The position numbers and the translations under genes are program-made. Positions 17,753 through 26,959 of a stretch of 64,000 nt of DNA are shown piece by piece. Where the stretch lies: the NCBI RefSeq assembly GCF_030733745.1, contig NZ_JASHIK010000018.1:1-64000 (forward strand), written 5' to 3'. The DNA is from Stappia sp. MMSF_3263. GTDB lineage: Bacteria; Pseudomonadota; Alphaproteobacteria; Rhizobiales; Stappiaceae. The number at the start of each line of letters is the position of its first letter. Position 1 is the stretch's first letter. Under the pieces are notes generated by a model, which had not been told where the DNA came from, searched no databases, and saw only the letters and a list, made by a program, of their open reading frames with translations.

Positions 17753-18787
17753 ATGGCATACAAGATTGCGATTGTCGGAGCGACCGGTAATGTCGGCCGC
17801 GAGATGCTCGACATTCTCGACGAGCGGGGCTTCCCGGCACGCGAGGTGGTCGCTGTCGCCTCGCGGCGCTCGCAGGGCATCGACGTCTCCTTCGGCGACC
17901 GCACGCTGACCTGCCAGGCGATCGACCATTACGACTTCTCCGATGTCGACATCTGCCTGATGTCCGCTGGTGGTGACGTGGCGCGCGAGTGGGCGCCGAA
18001 GATCGCCGCCAAGGGCTGCGTCGTCATCGACAACTCCTCCGCCTGGCGCTACGACGCGGATGTGCCGCTGATCGTTCCGGAAGTGAATGCGGACGCCATC
18101 GTCGGATTCACCCGGAAGAACATCATCGCCAACCCGAACTGCTCGACCGCCCAGCTCGTCGTGGCGCTGAAGCCCCTGCATGATGTGGCGAGGATCAAGC
18201 GTGTCGTGGTGTCGACCTACCAGTCGGTTTCCGGCGGCGGCAAGGAGGCCATGGACGAGTTGTTCAACCAGACCCGCGCCGTTTTCGTCAACGACCCGAT
18301 CACACCGGAAAAGTTCACCAAGCGGATCGCCTTCAACGTCATCCCGCATATCGATGCGTTCATGGAGGATGGCTACACGAAGGAAGAGTGGAAGGTCCTG
18401 GCCGAGACCAAGAAGATGCTCGACCCGAAGATCAAGGTCACCTGCACCGCCGTGCGCGTACCGGTCTTCATCGGCCACTCGGAAAGCGTCAACATCGAGT
18501 TCGAGAACCCGATCTCGGCCGAGGAGGCCCGCGACATCCTGCGCGAGGCGCCAGGCGTTCTGGTCGTCGACAAGCACGAGGACGGCGGTTACGTCACGCC
18601 TTACGAGAGCGCCGGCGAGGATGCGACCTATGTCAGCCGCATCCGCGAGGACGCGACCATCGAGAACGGCCTCAACATGTGGGTCGTTGCCGACAACCTG
18701 CGCAAGGGCGCGGCGCTGAACGCGGTGCAGATCGCGGAAGTTCTGGTCAATCGCGGCCTGATCACGCCGAAGAAGGCCGCCGCCTGA
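17753..18787 (+). CDS. asd: Aspartate-semialdehyde dehydrogenase
   Basis: Reduces aspartyl phosphate to aspartate semialdehyde with NADPH, feeding lysine/DAP, threonine and methionine synthesis. The 344 aa protein has GATGNVG (9-15), the active-site cysteine in NPNCSTAQ (C130), and the SGGGKEAM-type loop before the C-terminal catalytic half with the RVPVFIGHSE segment. The ATG at 17753 has GAGAGG 10 bases upstream; the ATG at 17744 is too close to that site. A strong terminator follows. Confidence 0.95.
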   Translation: MAYKIAIVGATGNVGREMLDILDERGFPAREVVAVASRRSQGIDVSFGDRTLTCQAIDHYDFSDVDICLMSAGGDVAREWAPKIAAKGCVVIDNSSAWRYDADVPLIVPEVNADAIVGFTRKNIIANPNCSTAQLVVALKPLHDVARIKRVVVSTYQSVSGGGKEAMDELFNQTRAVFVNDPITPEKFTKRIAFNVIPHIDAFMEDGYTKEEWKVLAETKKMLDPKIKVTCTAVRVPVFIGHSESVNIEFENPISAEEARDILREAPGVLVVDKHEDGGYVTPYESAGEDATYVSRIREDATIENGLNMWVVADNLRKGAALNAVQIAEVLVNRGLITPKKAAA

Positions 18788-18828
18788 TCTGCTGCGGCAC
18801 CTGCCGCGAGCCGACACCGAAATCTTGC

Positions 18829-18861
18829 GACGCGGCCGGAAACGGCCGCGTCTTGCGTTTT
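18829..18861 (+). terminator. Intrinsic terminator after asd
   Basis: A 10-bp perfect stem GACGCGGCCG / CGGCCGCGTC with a GAAA tetraloop, followed by TTGCGTTTT. It lies 42 bases after the asd stop on the same strand. Confidence 0.8.
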
Positions 18862-18971
18862 ACGGGCCGCTTGCCGCCAAGGAACTGCCAACCGGGGAAC
18901 TGCCAAGGGTAGCGGCCGGCCGCTTTTGGCGACAGACTGGGGTTCCCCTTACCCGATCCGGAGAGCAGGAA

Positions 18972-20735
18972 ATGCGGGCATTCACCAGTGGAACCAGCAA
19001 GTTGGCCGGCATTGCGCTGGCAACATGCGTTGCGATCGGCCCGGCTTCGCTTCCTGCGGGCGCGCAGGATGCGGCTCCCGCGCCGATCCTGTCCGGCTCC
19101 GACCGCTTTCACCCGGTCCTTGCGCGCAGCGGCATGGTCGCCAGCCAGGAAGCGCTGGCAACGACCGTCGGACGCGACATCCTCGCTGCCGGCGGCAATG
19201 CGGTCGATGCGGCGGTCGCCGTCGGCTTCGCCCTCGCCGTGACGCTGCCGCGCGCCGGCAATCTCGGTGGCGGCGGCTTCATGCTTGTGCATATGGCCGA
19301 AAGCGGCGAGACCCTCGCTCTCGACTACCGGGAGTTGGCGCCGGCCGCGGCCGAACGCGACATGTTTCTCGACACGGACGGCAATGCAGATCCTGAGAAG
19401 TCGCGCTACTCGGGCCTTGGCATCGGCGTGCCGGGCACGGTGGCCGGCCTGCATCTTGCCCATCAGCGCTTCGGCAGCAAGACACTCACCTTTGCCGAGC
19501 TGATCGCACCGGCGATCCGCCTGGCGGAAGAGGGCTTCCCGGTATCCGACGATCTTGCAGGTTCGCTCAAGCAGTCTTTCGAGCGCTTGTCGAAGGATCC
19601 CGATGCGCGCGCAACCTTCTACAAGGCCGACGGCAGTTTCCACGAGCCGGGCGATACCCTGCGCCAACCACAGCTTGCCGCCACGCTTCGGCGGATCGCC
19701 GATGAAGGACCGGACGGTTTCTACAAGGGCGAGGTCGCGCGGAAGATCGCCGCTCGGGTACAGGCGGCCGGCGGCGGCATGACCGCGGAGGACCTTGCCG
19801 CCTACGAGGCGAAGTGGCGAACGCCCGTGACCGGCACCTACAGGGGCTACGAGGTGACGTCGATGCCACCGCCGTCTTCGGGCGGGGTGCATATCGTCGA
19901 AATCCTCAATATGCTGGAGCCCTTCGACCTGACCACCTCGGGGGCGGGCTCGGCGGCGACCTTGCATGTGATGGCCGAGGCGATGAAACGCGCCTATGCG
20001 GATCGCTCCGAATTTCTCGGCGATCCGGACTTCATCGACATCCCGGTCAAGGGCCTGACCTCGAAAGCCTACGCGGCAGCGCGCATGGCCGATTTCGACC
20101 CACAGCGCGCCGCGCCCTCGGAGAAGATCGCACCTGGCAAGCCGGCCCCCTACGAGAGCGAGGAGACCACCCACTATTCGGTGGTCGATGATGAAGGCAA
20201 TGCCGTCTCCAACACCTATACGCTGAATTTCTCCTATGGCGTCGGCATGATGGCTGGCGACACAGGCGTGCTGCTCAACAACGAGCTCGACGATTTCTCC
20301 GCCAAGCCGGGCGTGCCCAACGCCTACGGGTTGATCGGCGGCGACGCGAATGCCGTCGCCCCGCGCAAGCGCCCTCTCTCCTCGATGAGCCCGACACTGA
20401 TGTTCCGCGACGGAAAACTGGTGCTGGCCACCGGCTCCCCGGGCGGCAGCCGCATCATCACCACGGTGCTGCAGGTCATTCTCAACGTGGTCGATCACGG
20501 AATGAACGTGGCGGAGGCGACAAGCGCCCCGCGCATGCACCATCAGTGGCTGCCCGACGAGATCCGCACCGAGGAAGGGTTTTCGCCCGACACGCTGGCG
20601 ATCCTGCGCGGATATGGTCACGAGATCGCGGAAAAGGCGACGATGGGATCGACCCAGTCGATCATGACGGTGGAGGGCGGACTCGCCGGTGCCTCCGATC
20701 CGCGCCGCCAGGGATCGCTTGCCGCCGGCCATTGA
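18972..20735 (+). CDS. ggt: Gamma-glutamyltransferase
   Basis: Ntn-hydrolase, 587 aa, that hydrolyses or transfers the gamma-glutamyl group of glutathione and related peptides, usually in the periplasm. A signal peptide ends near residue 31 (ASLPAGAQ). The precursor should self-cleave before the nucleophile threonine, T400, in ETTHYSVVD. Other family segments are GGNAVDAAVAVGFAL, NLGGGGFMLVHM, PPPSSGGVH and the SSMSPT and GSPGGSRI segments of the small subunit. Transcribed alone after the asd terminator and convergent with the MFS gene. Confidence 0.93.
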   Translation: MRAFTSGTSKLAGIALATCVAIGPASLPAGAQDAAPAPILSGSDRFHPVLARSGMVASQEALATTVGRDILAAGGNAVDAAVAVGFALAVTLPRAGNLGGGGFMLVHMAESGETLALDYRELAPAAAERDMFLDTDGNADPEKSRYSGLGIGVPGTVAGLHLAHQRFGSKTLTFAELIAPAIRLAEEGFPVSDDLAGSLKQSFERLSKDPDARATFYKADGSFHEPGDTLRQPQLAATLRRIADEGPDGFYKGEVARKIAARVQAAGGGMTAEDLAAYEAKWRTPVTGTYRGYEVTSMPPPSSGGVHIVEILNMLEPFDLTTSGAGSAATLHVMAEAMKRAYADRSEFLGDPDFIDIPVKGLTSKAYAAARMADFDPQRAAPSEKIAPGKPAPYESEETTHYSVVDDEGNAVSNTYTLNFSYGVGMMAGDTGVLLNNELDDFSAKPGVPNAYGLIGGDANAVAPRKRPLSSMSPTLMFRDGKLVLATGSPGGSRIITTVLQVILNVVDHGMNVAEATSAPRMHHQWLPDEIRTEEGFSPDTLAILRGYGHEIAEKATMGSTQSIMTVEGGLAGASDPRRQGSLAAGH

Positions 20736-20782
20736 CGGATGCCCGGTGCCCGCCCCGGCCGCCTGGCTCCCTCGCAACGGGG

Positions 20783-22042
20783 TCAGGCGGAGCGGCGCGC
20801 AAGCGTCAGGACGAGCAACACGACATAGACGGAACCCAGCAGCAACGGCAGGCCAAAGGCTCCGATCATGTCGATCGCAAGACCCGAGAGCGCCGGACCG
20901 AGAAACCCGCCAACACCCCACATCGCCGCAAATCCGGCATTGCCGGCGATCAGCATGGCACCGGAAAAGCGGCGGCCCAGTTCCATCAGCGCGATCGTGT
21001 AGACGCCATAGGCTGACGACCCCCAGATGAACAGCATCGCCCAGAGCGGCCAGCGCGTGTCGATGAGCATCGGCAGCAAGGCCGCGCCGGAAATGGTCAA
21101 CAGGCAAAGGACAACCATCACCTGGCGCGGACCCCAACGGTCGGCGAGCGTGCCGATTGGCACCTGGAAGAGGATGTTGCCGACGATGAGGACGGCAAGG
21201 GCCGTCGCGATCGCCGCCTCGCTCAGGCCGTGCCCAAGCCCGTAGACGGGAAACAGCGTCAGGATCGCCTGGTCGAAGGCGGCGGCGATCGCCGTCACCG
21301 CCAGCAGGAATGGAATGAGCGGCGCCACGACCCGGATCGAACCGGTCTCACCGGCAGCGAATGTCGGCAGGCGGTGGCGGATGGCGGCGATCAGCATGGC
21401 GCAGACAAGTGTCACGCCGATGCACAGGAAGAAGGGGGTCAACGTCTGCGTACCGGTGACGGCCAGCGTTGCCGGACCAAGTGCGAAACCGCCGGCCAGC
21501 GCCGTTGCATAGAGCCCCAGCAAGCGGCCGCGGATGCGGTCGGGCGCGAGCTGGTTCACCCAGGTCTCGCTGGCGATGTAAAGACCGTTGATGCCTGCAC
21601 CGAGCAGGAAACGGGCCGGAAACCATAGCCATAGCGACTGCACGGTGCCGATCAGGGCAAACAGCACAGCCAGCAGCAATGCCGAAGCGATGGCAAGCCT
21701 CGCGGCCCCGAAACGCAGGGCAAGCTGCGGCACCAGCGGCGCGGACAGGATCAGGCCCAGCGCCATCATCGCCGCGTTGGTGCCGATCAGCCATGCAGGC
21801 GTGCCCTGCCGTTCGAGGATGAAGGAGAGCAGCGGATAGGTCAGCCCCTGGGCAAGGCCGAAAACCGCAACCATCGCCAGCACGACGGCCATGGCGAGGC
21901 GATCGAGCTCGCGCGGCGCACCCTCGACATGATCGGCCACATCCGGGGTCGAAGGGCGTTCCGGGACCGGGGAGGTCACTCCGGCGAGGTCCACGGCCAC
22001 AGCCTCGTCAGACGACCTGTTCCCGCCGGTCGTTGTGCTCAT
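20783..22042 (-). CDS. MFS transporter
   Basis: A 419 aa major facilitator with a roughly 45-residue polar N-terminal tail and twelve predicted membrane helices. Motif A-like loops are visible: LRFGAARLA in the first half and GTLADRWGPRQVM in the second. The family of sugar/amino acid efflux-like MFS proteins related to YcaD is the closest that I recognise; the substrate cannot be read. Its ATG overlaps the stop of the upstream acetyltransferase by 4 bases, so the two are coupled. Confidence 0.85.
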   Translation of the reverse strand: MSTTTGGNRSSDEAVAVDLAGVTSPVPERPSTPDVADHVEGAPRELDRLAMAVVLAMVAVFGLAQGLTYPLLSFILERQGTPAWLIGTNAAMMALGLILSAPLVPQLALRFGAARLAIASALLLAVLFALIGTVQSLWLWFPARFLLGAGINGLYIASETWVNQLAPDRIRGRLLGLYATALAGGFALGPATLAVTGTQTLTPFFLCIGVTLVCAMLIAAIRHRLPTFAAGETGSIRVVAPLIPFLLAVTAIAAAFDQAILTLFPVYGLGHGLSEAAIATALAVLIVGNILFQVPIGTLADRWGPRQVMVVLCLLTISGAALLPMLIDTRWPLWAMLFIWGSSAYGVYTIALMELGRRFSGAMLIAGNAGFAAMWGVGGFLGPALSGLAIDMIGAFGLPLLLGSVYVVLLVLTLARRSA

Positions 22043-22635
22043 GCAGGCCCCGATCCGGCATCCACCTGACGGCACATGGTCGTGGCCGATGAGAAGCCGA
22101 AGATCGGCTTGAGAAAGCCCAGCTCGCGGCGCTTTTCCGGCACGAAGCCGTTGCGCTCGTAAAGCGCGCGGGCACGGGGATTGGTGTCGATCACATCCAG
22201 CCGGACGGCATGCTGGCCGGTTCGCCGGGCAACGTCGACGACCGCGCCCAGCAACGCCGTGCCGGCCCCCTTGCCGCGCGCCTCCTCCGACACCGCAATG
22301 CCGTCCATCGACAACACGCCGTCGGCATCGGTCTTGTCGAGAAAGGCAAGCCCCGCCACGCGGATCGACGTGCCGAAGAAACCGAACCGTTGGCGGAAGT
22401 GGCGCCATTTCGGTTCGAACAGCCCGGTCCCGTCCAGCCGATAGCCGGCAATGCCGACAACGCGCCCGCCGAGGATGGCCGATACCCCCCTGTCGCGGCG
22501 CATGTGGGGCGCCAAGAAAGAAGCTGCAGCTTCTATGGTGCCGAAAAACGGGCGGAGCTTCTGAAACAGCGCGGCTGCATAGATCCGCGTCGCGGCAAGC
22601 TCGTCTCCGGGGCGCACATAGGGAAGAATGTCCAT
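22039..22635 (-). CDS. GNAT family N-acetyltransferase
   Basis: A 198 aa protein with the acetyl-CoA binding motif A strand and loop, MDGIAVSEEARGKGAGTAL (about 110-128, the R-G-x-G-x-G/A signature), and a motif B segment VIDTNPRARALYERNGFVP. N-terminal residues precede the fold by about 50 amino acids. The acceptor substrate is unknown. It is translationally coupled to the MFS transporter (4-base overlap), which hints at export or detoxification of an acetylated small molecule, but that is inference. Confidence 0.82.
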   Translation of the reverse strand: MDILPYVRPGDELAATRIYAAALFQKLRPFFGTIEAAASFLAPHMRRDRGVSAILGGRVVGIAGYRLDGTGLFEPKWRHFRQRFGFFGTSIRVAGLAFLDKTDADGVLSMDGIAVSEEARGKGAGTALLGAVVDVARRTGQHAVRLDVIDTNPRARALYERNGFVPEKRRELGFLKPIFGFSSATTMCRQVDAGSGPA

Positions 22636-22836
22636 CTGACGGATCCGGGCAAGGGCCGCCGGGAGAACCCGGCAACGGCGATTTCAATAGATCGGAGCTT
22701 GCCCGAGAGGTAATGATGCCGCCACAGGTTGCAAGAAAAAATCGTCCCTGAGAACGGGAAACCACCCCGATCCCCCACCTGTACGAGAATCAGGCTATGC
22801 AACGGGGAGACAGCTCCCAAGAACCGGGTCCGCCCC

Positions 22837-23325
22837 ATGCCGGATTTCACCCCGCTCCTCGACTATCTGGGCCACTCGCAGCTGGCGCGGACGATGGCAA
22901 CCTCCGCGCAGGCGCGCGAGATTGCTGCCACCTGCCACCTTGTCGGCAGCCTTGTGCTTGTCGGAGCGCTCCTGCCGCTGAATCTCCGGCTGATCGGCTT
23001 CTGGCGCAGCACCCTGCTTGCCGATCTCGCCCGCGTGCTCGGCCAGACCGCACTTCTCGGCCTTGTCCTGGCGCTTACAAGCGGCATCGCGCTGATGTCG
23101 CAACGCCCCTTTGCCATCGCGGCCGACCCCGCCTTCCAGGCGAAAGGCGCATTAATCCTGCTTGCCGGCGTCAACGCGCTGCTCCTGCGCCTGGTGCCGG
23201 CCTGGCGGCTGCTCGACCAGGTGGATTCACGCGGCACCATCTCGCGCTTTCGCACCGCCGGCATCGTCTCGCTTGTCGCATGGGCCGGCGTTCTGGTGCT
23301 GATGCGCTGGCCCGAGCTGATCTGA
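22837..23325 (+). CDS. Four-helix membrane protein (DUF6644-like)
   Basis: A 162 aa integral membrane protein with four hydrophobic stretches (about 35-55, 65-90, 105-122, 138-156) and HLVGSLVLVGALLPLNLRL in the first. It resembles small cytochrome b-like or copper-resistance-type membrane proteins (DUF6644); a histidine near 34 could bind a cofactor. No role can be assigned. The start is the ATG at 22837 with no strong ribosome site. It is divergent from the acetyltransferase and convergent with the next gene. Confidence 0.6.
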   Translation: MPDFTPLLDYLGHSQLARTMATSAQAREIAATCHLVGSLVLVGALLPLNLRLIGFWRSTLLADLARVLGQTALLGLVLALTSGIALMSQRPFAIAADPAFQAKGALILLAGVNALLLRLVPAWRLLDQVDSRGTISRFRTAGIVSLVAWAGVLVLMRWPELI

Positions 23326-23363
23326 CCTGACGGCTTCGGCCAGAAGACCGGAGCCGGCACGCG

Positions 23364-23783
23364 CTACTGCGCCCGGCGATACATTCCCGTGTTGACCACA
23401 GGCCCTTGCCCGGGCACCGCGACGGTCTGTTCCACCTCCATGCTGTGTCCGTCCTCCGACAGCCGCCGCCGGGCGCTCATCAGGGTCAGTTCGCCGCGGC
23501 GCGCCTCCGATGTCAGCGTCCGCTCATCCTCGAAGAACAACAGCAGCCGATCGGCCAGCCCGCTTTCCGAAAGGCGCTGCCCGGCCCTGCCCGGCACGCC
23601 GGTAATCTCGCCACCAATCTCCTCGCCCTCGGCGGAGATGATCGACATGCGGATCGTCACGAGGCCGAATTCCTCCTCGATCGTGCAGGTCGCAGCGCGC
23701 GGGAGATCGCTCTGGTCGAACTCGCTCTCGTCGAGATCGAGTATCCACTTGCCGAGAAACGGCGTGATCTGTTCTGTCGTCAT
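23364..23783 (-). CDS. Conserved hypothetical protein
   Basis: A soluble 139 aa protein without signal peptide. It reads as an alternating-strand beta-barrel type: GKWILDLDESEFDQSD at the start, then strand-rich segments CTIEEEFGLVTIRMSII, RTLTSEARRGELTLMSARR and SMEVEQTVAVPG. The layout is lipocalin- or FABP-like, but I do not recognise the family. The ATG at 23783 is the most likely start; the open frame extends to 23948. It is divergent from the SDR gene. Confidence 0.6.
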   Translation of the reverse strand: MTTEQITPFLGKWILDLDESEFDQSDLPRAATCTIEEEFGLVTIRMSIISAEGEEIGGEITGVPGRAGQRLSESGLADRLLLFFEDERTLTSEARRGELTLMSARRRLSEDGHSMEVEQTVAVPGQGPVVNTGMYRRAQ

Positions 23784-23968
23784 GGCAGGCAATCCGGTTT
23801 GGGGTCTGTGGGGCCGGTCCCGAAGCCTGGCAAGGGGCGGGCCTGTCCGCCTTGTAGCTGCCCGCGCGCCCAAAGTCATGACCCTGGCCGCGCACGCCAT
23901 CCGGCGGGTTGACCGCGCGGGCCGCGCAAGCGGATATGGGCGTCCCATCCGAAAAGGACACCCTCCGC

Positions 23969-24664
23969 ATGCTCCAGACCCTTGTTCTCACCGGCGCCAA
24001 CCGCGGCATCGGACTGGAACTCGCCCGTCTCTTCACGGCCGACGGAAACCGGTTCGTCCACGCCTGCTGCCGCCGGCCGGACGAAGCTGCTGCCTTGCAA
24101 GAACTCGCAGGCGATCACGCCGGTCGCCTCGCCATCCACGCGCTTGACGTCACCGACGCAGGATCGGTCGCCGATCTTGCCTCTGCCACGGGCAGCGCAC
24201 CGATCGACCTGCTCCTCAACAATGCCGGCATCCTCAACCCGCGCCAGACACTGGACGATCTCGACTTCGAGGCGTGGGAGACGGAGTTGCAGGTCAACAC
24301 GCTGGCGCCGATGCGCATGGCCCTGGCGTTCCGCGCGAAGCTGCGCCAGGCCTCCAACCCGCGCATTGTCACCATCTCCAGCCAGATGGGCTCGCTCGCC
24401 CGCCCCAAGGGCGGCTCCTATGCCTATCGCAGCTCCAAGGCGGCGGTGAACAAGGCAATGCAGGGCCTTGCCGTCGACCTGGCAGGGGAGGGCATCTGCG
24501 TCGTGGCCATGCATCCCGGCTGGGTGCGCACCAGCATGGGCGGCCCGGAGGCCGAGATCGAGCCGGTGGAAAGCGCCAAGGGCATCTTCGCCGTCGCCAC
24601 AAGCCTGACCCTTGACGACAGCGGGCGCTTCCTCACATGGGACGGGCGCGAGCACGCCTGGTAG
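23969..24664 (+). CDS. Short-chain dehydrogenase/reductase
   Basis: A 231 aa NAD(P)-dependent SDR of the C-factor-like group. TGANRGIG (about residues 8-15) binds the cofactor and LLNNAG stabilises the central sheet. SSQMGS supplies the catalytic serine region, and YRSSK gives the YxxxK pair. PGWVRTSMGG follows the active site. The ATG at 23969 places the glycine motif near the N-terminus; the frame is open upstream to 23909. The substrate is unknown, and no adjacent gene suggests a pathway. Confidence 0.82.
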   Translation: MLQTLVLTGANRGIGLELARLFTADGNRFVHACCRRPDEAAALQELAGDHAGRLAIHALDVTDAGSVADLASATGSAPIDLLLNNAGILNPRQTLDDLDFEAWETELQVNTLAPMRMALAFRAKLRQASNPRIVTISSQMGSLARPKGGSYAYRSSKAAVNKAMQGLAVDLAGEGICVVAMHPGWVRTSMGGPEAEIEPVESAKGIFAVATSLTLDDSGRFLTWDGREHAW

Positions 24665-24700
24665 GGAGAAAGGGGTAGGCAGGGGCCTTGGCCTACACGG

Positions 24701-25804
24701 TCACGGGGCAAGGGGCGTGGCCGGCGCCCGCCCCCCGCCCTCCGCCTTGCGCCCGTCCGCGGGCCGGTCGACAAGAAGATCCGTGACCCCGGCCGCCGCC
24801 CACATGGCAAAGAGCGTCGCCCAGGCAGTGACGGCGAAGATCGAGCCCCCCGTGACGCCCGCTCCGACGGCGCAGCCGCCGGCCAGCATGCCGCCGAACC
24901 CCATCAGCACCGCGCCGAAAATGTACCGACGCATCGAATGACCGTCGTGAAAGCCCTGAAGCCGCCATTCGCCGGCAACGAGCGCGGCCAGCGCCGCCCC
25001 GGCAAAAACGCCGGGTACCAGCCCGATGTCAAAATCGAATGCCCGACCCGGCGGGGCCAACACCAGCATGAGCGTGTCGGCGGACGGCCCGGTAAAGGTC
25101 AAGCTCTTCACGCTCATCGGGATGAAGGCCTGTCCGGCAAGCTGGTAGGTGAACCACCAACCGGCAGTCACGGTCGCACCGACGCCGGCCGCACCCAGCC
25201 AACCGCGTGGCGAAAGCCGCGCCCGAATGGCGAAAAAAACCGCGCCGACGATGAATGCTGCACCAATCGCGAGACCCGCCTGCTGCGGCAGGCCGGCAAG
25301 CTGGAGAAGATCCAGCTGCTCCCGACCGCCGATCGTCCACAAACCGGCGACCCAGTCACGCAGCGGCGACAGGATGCCATGGATCGTCGCCTCCGCCGCC
25401 ACCGCAAAGATCAACCCGGCGAGCAGGGCACGCAGGTTGCCGCTCGCCGAAAGCACCAGCAGCCGGCTGGCGCATCCACGCGCCAGCACCATGCCGATGC
25501 CGAACAGCGCCCCGCCGACAACGGCGCCGGACAGGGAGCCGCGGGCAGCGAACTGACGCGCTTCGGCGACGTCGAGATGACCGCTGCCGACCAGAAGCTG
25601 CGTGAAAAGTACGGCCGAGGAGAAGGCGACCAGCCAGATCGCCACCTTGCCGCCGATCTCGCCGCGTGCGAACTCGACCGCCGCCGCGCGCAGGCAGAAG
25701 CGGCTGCGCTCGGCAAAAGCTCCGAAAGCGACGCCAATGACCAGCCCGCCAAGCGCCGAGGTTTCGGCATCGCCCAGCATATCCAGCACGCGGGTCAGGT
25801 CCAT
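24701..25804 (-). CDS. YeeE/YedE (TsuA-like) sulfur transporter
   Basis: Membrane protein, 367 aa, with an internal repeat and around nine to ten hydrophobic helices. It has the conserved cysteines used for thiosulfate relay in TsuA: RSRFCLRAA (C37), LARGCASR (C111) and GGCAVGAG (C311). The family imports thiosulfate or a related sulfur species. The start at 25804 has GGAGG 6 bases upstream; the open frame extends to 25861. No tusA-like (SirA) gene follows, unlike many such operons, so the sulfur acceptor is not encoded alongside. Confidence 0.83.
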   Translation of the reverse strand: MDLTRVLDMLGDAETSALGGLVIGVAFGAFAERSRFCLRAAAVEFARGEIGGKVAIWLVAFSSAVLFTQLLVGSGHLDVAEARQFAARGSLSGAVVGGALFGIGMVLARGCASRLLVLSASGNLRALLAGLIFAVAAEATIHGILSPLRDWVAGLWTIGGREQLDLLQLAGLPQQAGLAIGAAFIVGAVFFAIRARLSPRGWLGAAGVGATVTAGWWFTYQLAGQAFIPMSVKSLTFTGPSADTLMLVLAPPGRAFDFDIGLVPGVFAGAALAALVAGEWRLQGFHDGHSMRRYIFGAVLMGFGGMLAGGCAVGAGVTGGSIFAVTAWATLFAMWAAAGVTDLLVDRPADGRKAEGGGRAPATPLAP

Positions 25805-26022
25805 CGCATCCTCCGCGGGCCGCACGGTTCCGTGCGACAAGGTCGAAACATTCACAATCATGAATGCAAATCCGCAGCAACGACGCCTTGATCTCGCTCA
25901 AGCGGGGCCAACGGATCAAGCGCATGCTTGTTCGAGCGCCCGATGCCGACTAACAAGAACGAAGGTCTGAAACCTTTGGGGGCTATCGCCGCGTGGAGAC
26001 ACAGCAGGCAGAAACCGGCAGG

Positions 26023-26910
26023 ATGCGGGACACTGCACCCGTATGCATGCGCATCTGGGGCGGGCTCGGCAACCAGATGTTCCAGTATGCCGCAGGCCAT
26101 GCACTGGCACGGCGGCTCGGCGCGAGGCTGCTGATCGACCCTCTGGAAATGAACTTCGATCACGCCGCCCTTGGCCTCGACATTTTCGGCGTGGAACCGG
26201 AAATCTGGCGCCCCGACACCAATAGCCTGCGCGCGCGCCTGCTCGGCCTTGCCGGGGAGAAGGGCAGGACCCGGGGCAAGAAGCGCCATCGCCTGTGGCC
26301 GGGGCCGGTCTGGTTCCAGAAGGATTTCTGTCACGCCGACGCGTTTTCGACGCTCGAAGCGGGGACCTATCTTGCCGGCTACTTCCAGTCGGAACAGTTC
26401 TTCGCTGACTGCCGCCAGGAAACCCGCGCGCTGTTCTCGCTCGACCATGTGGCGGCGACCATCGATCCGCAGCGTCTGGCGCTGGCCGAGACGCCCGCAA
26501 GTGTCTCCCTGCATGTCCGGCGCGGCGACTATGCCAGCAACGCGCGCACGACCTCGATCCACGGCATGCTCGGGGCGGAGCATTACCGGCGCGCTGCCGC
26601 GCTGATGCGGCAACTCGTTCCGGATGCGAACTGGCTGGTCTTTTCCGACGATATCGCGGCGGCAGCCGAACTGACGGCGGACTGGCCGAACCGGACACTG
26701 GTCACGGGCCAGAGCCGCGAGCAGGATCTCTTCCTGATGAGCCGCTGCGCCCATCACGTGACCGCCAATTCAAGCTTCAGCTGGTGGGGCGCGTGGCTCG
26801 GTCGCAATCCGGAGCGGCACGTGATCGCTCCGCGCCAGTGGTTCGCGCGCGACGAGTTGCGCCGCACCTATGTCGACGAACTCTTCCCCACCGGCTGGAT
26901 TCTCCTGTGA
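26023..26910 (+). CDS. Alpha-1,2-fucosyltransferase-like glycosyltransferase (GT11)
   Basis: Transfers fucose from GDP-L-fucose to a glycan in the known members. The 295 aa protein has the GT11 N-terminal motif GGLGNQMFQYAAG, the signature SLHVRRGDY (about 161-169), the FSDD segment and the C-terminal NSSFSWWGAWL motif. The start is unsure: 26023 is used here, with 25993 (GTG) and 26047 (ATG) possible. It lies about 23 kb from gmd-fcl, which make its expected donor. A second glycosyltransferase follows 49 bases later. Linkage and acceptor are not readable. Confidence 0.87.
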   Translation: MRDTAPVCMRIWGGLGNQMFQYAAGHALARRLGARLLIDPLEMNFDHAALGLDIFGVEPEIWRPDTNSLRARLLGLAGEKGRTRGKKRHRLWPGPVWFQKDFCHADAFSTLEAGTYLAGYFQSEQFFADCRQETRALFSLDHVAATIDPQRLALAETPASVSLHVRRGDYASNARTTSIHGMLGAEHYRRAAALMRQLVPDANWLVFSDDIAAAAELTADWPNRTLVTGQSREQDLFLMSRCAHHVTANSSFSWWGAWLGRNPERHVIAPRQWFARDELRRTYVDELFPTGWILL

Positions 26911-26959
26911 GAAACCGCTACTGCGGTGCCAGCGCAAGACATCCCGGACCCGCACGCCC

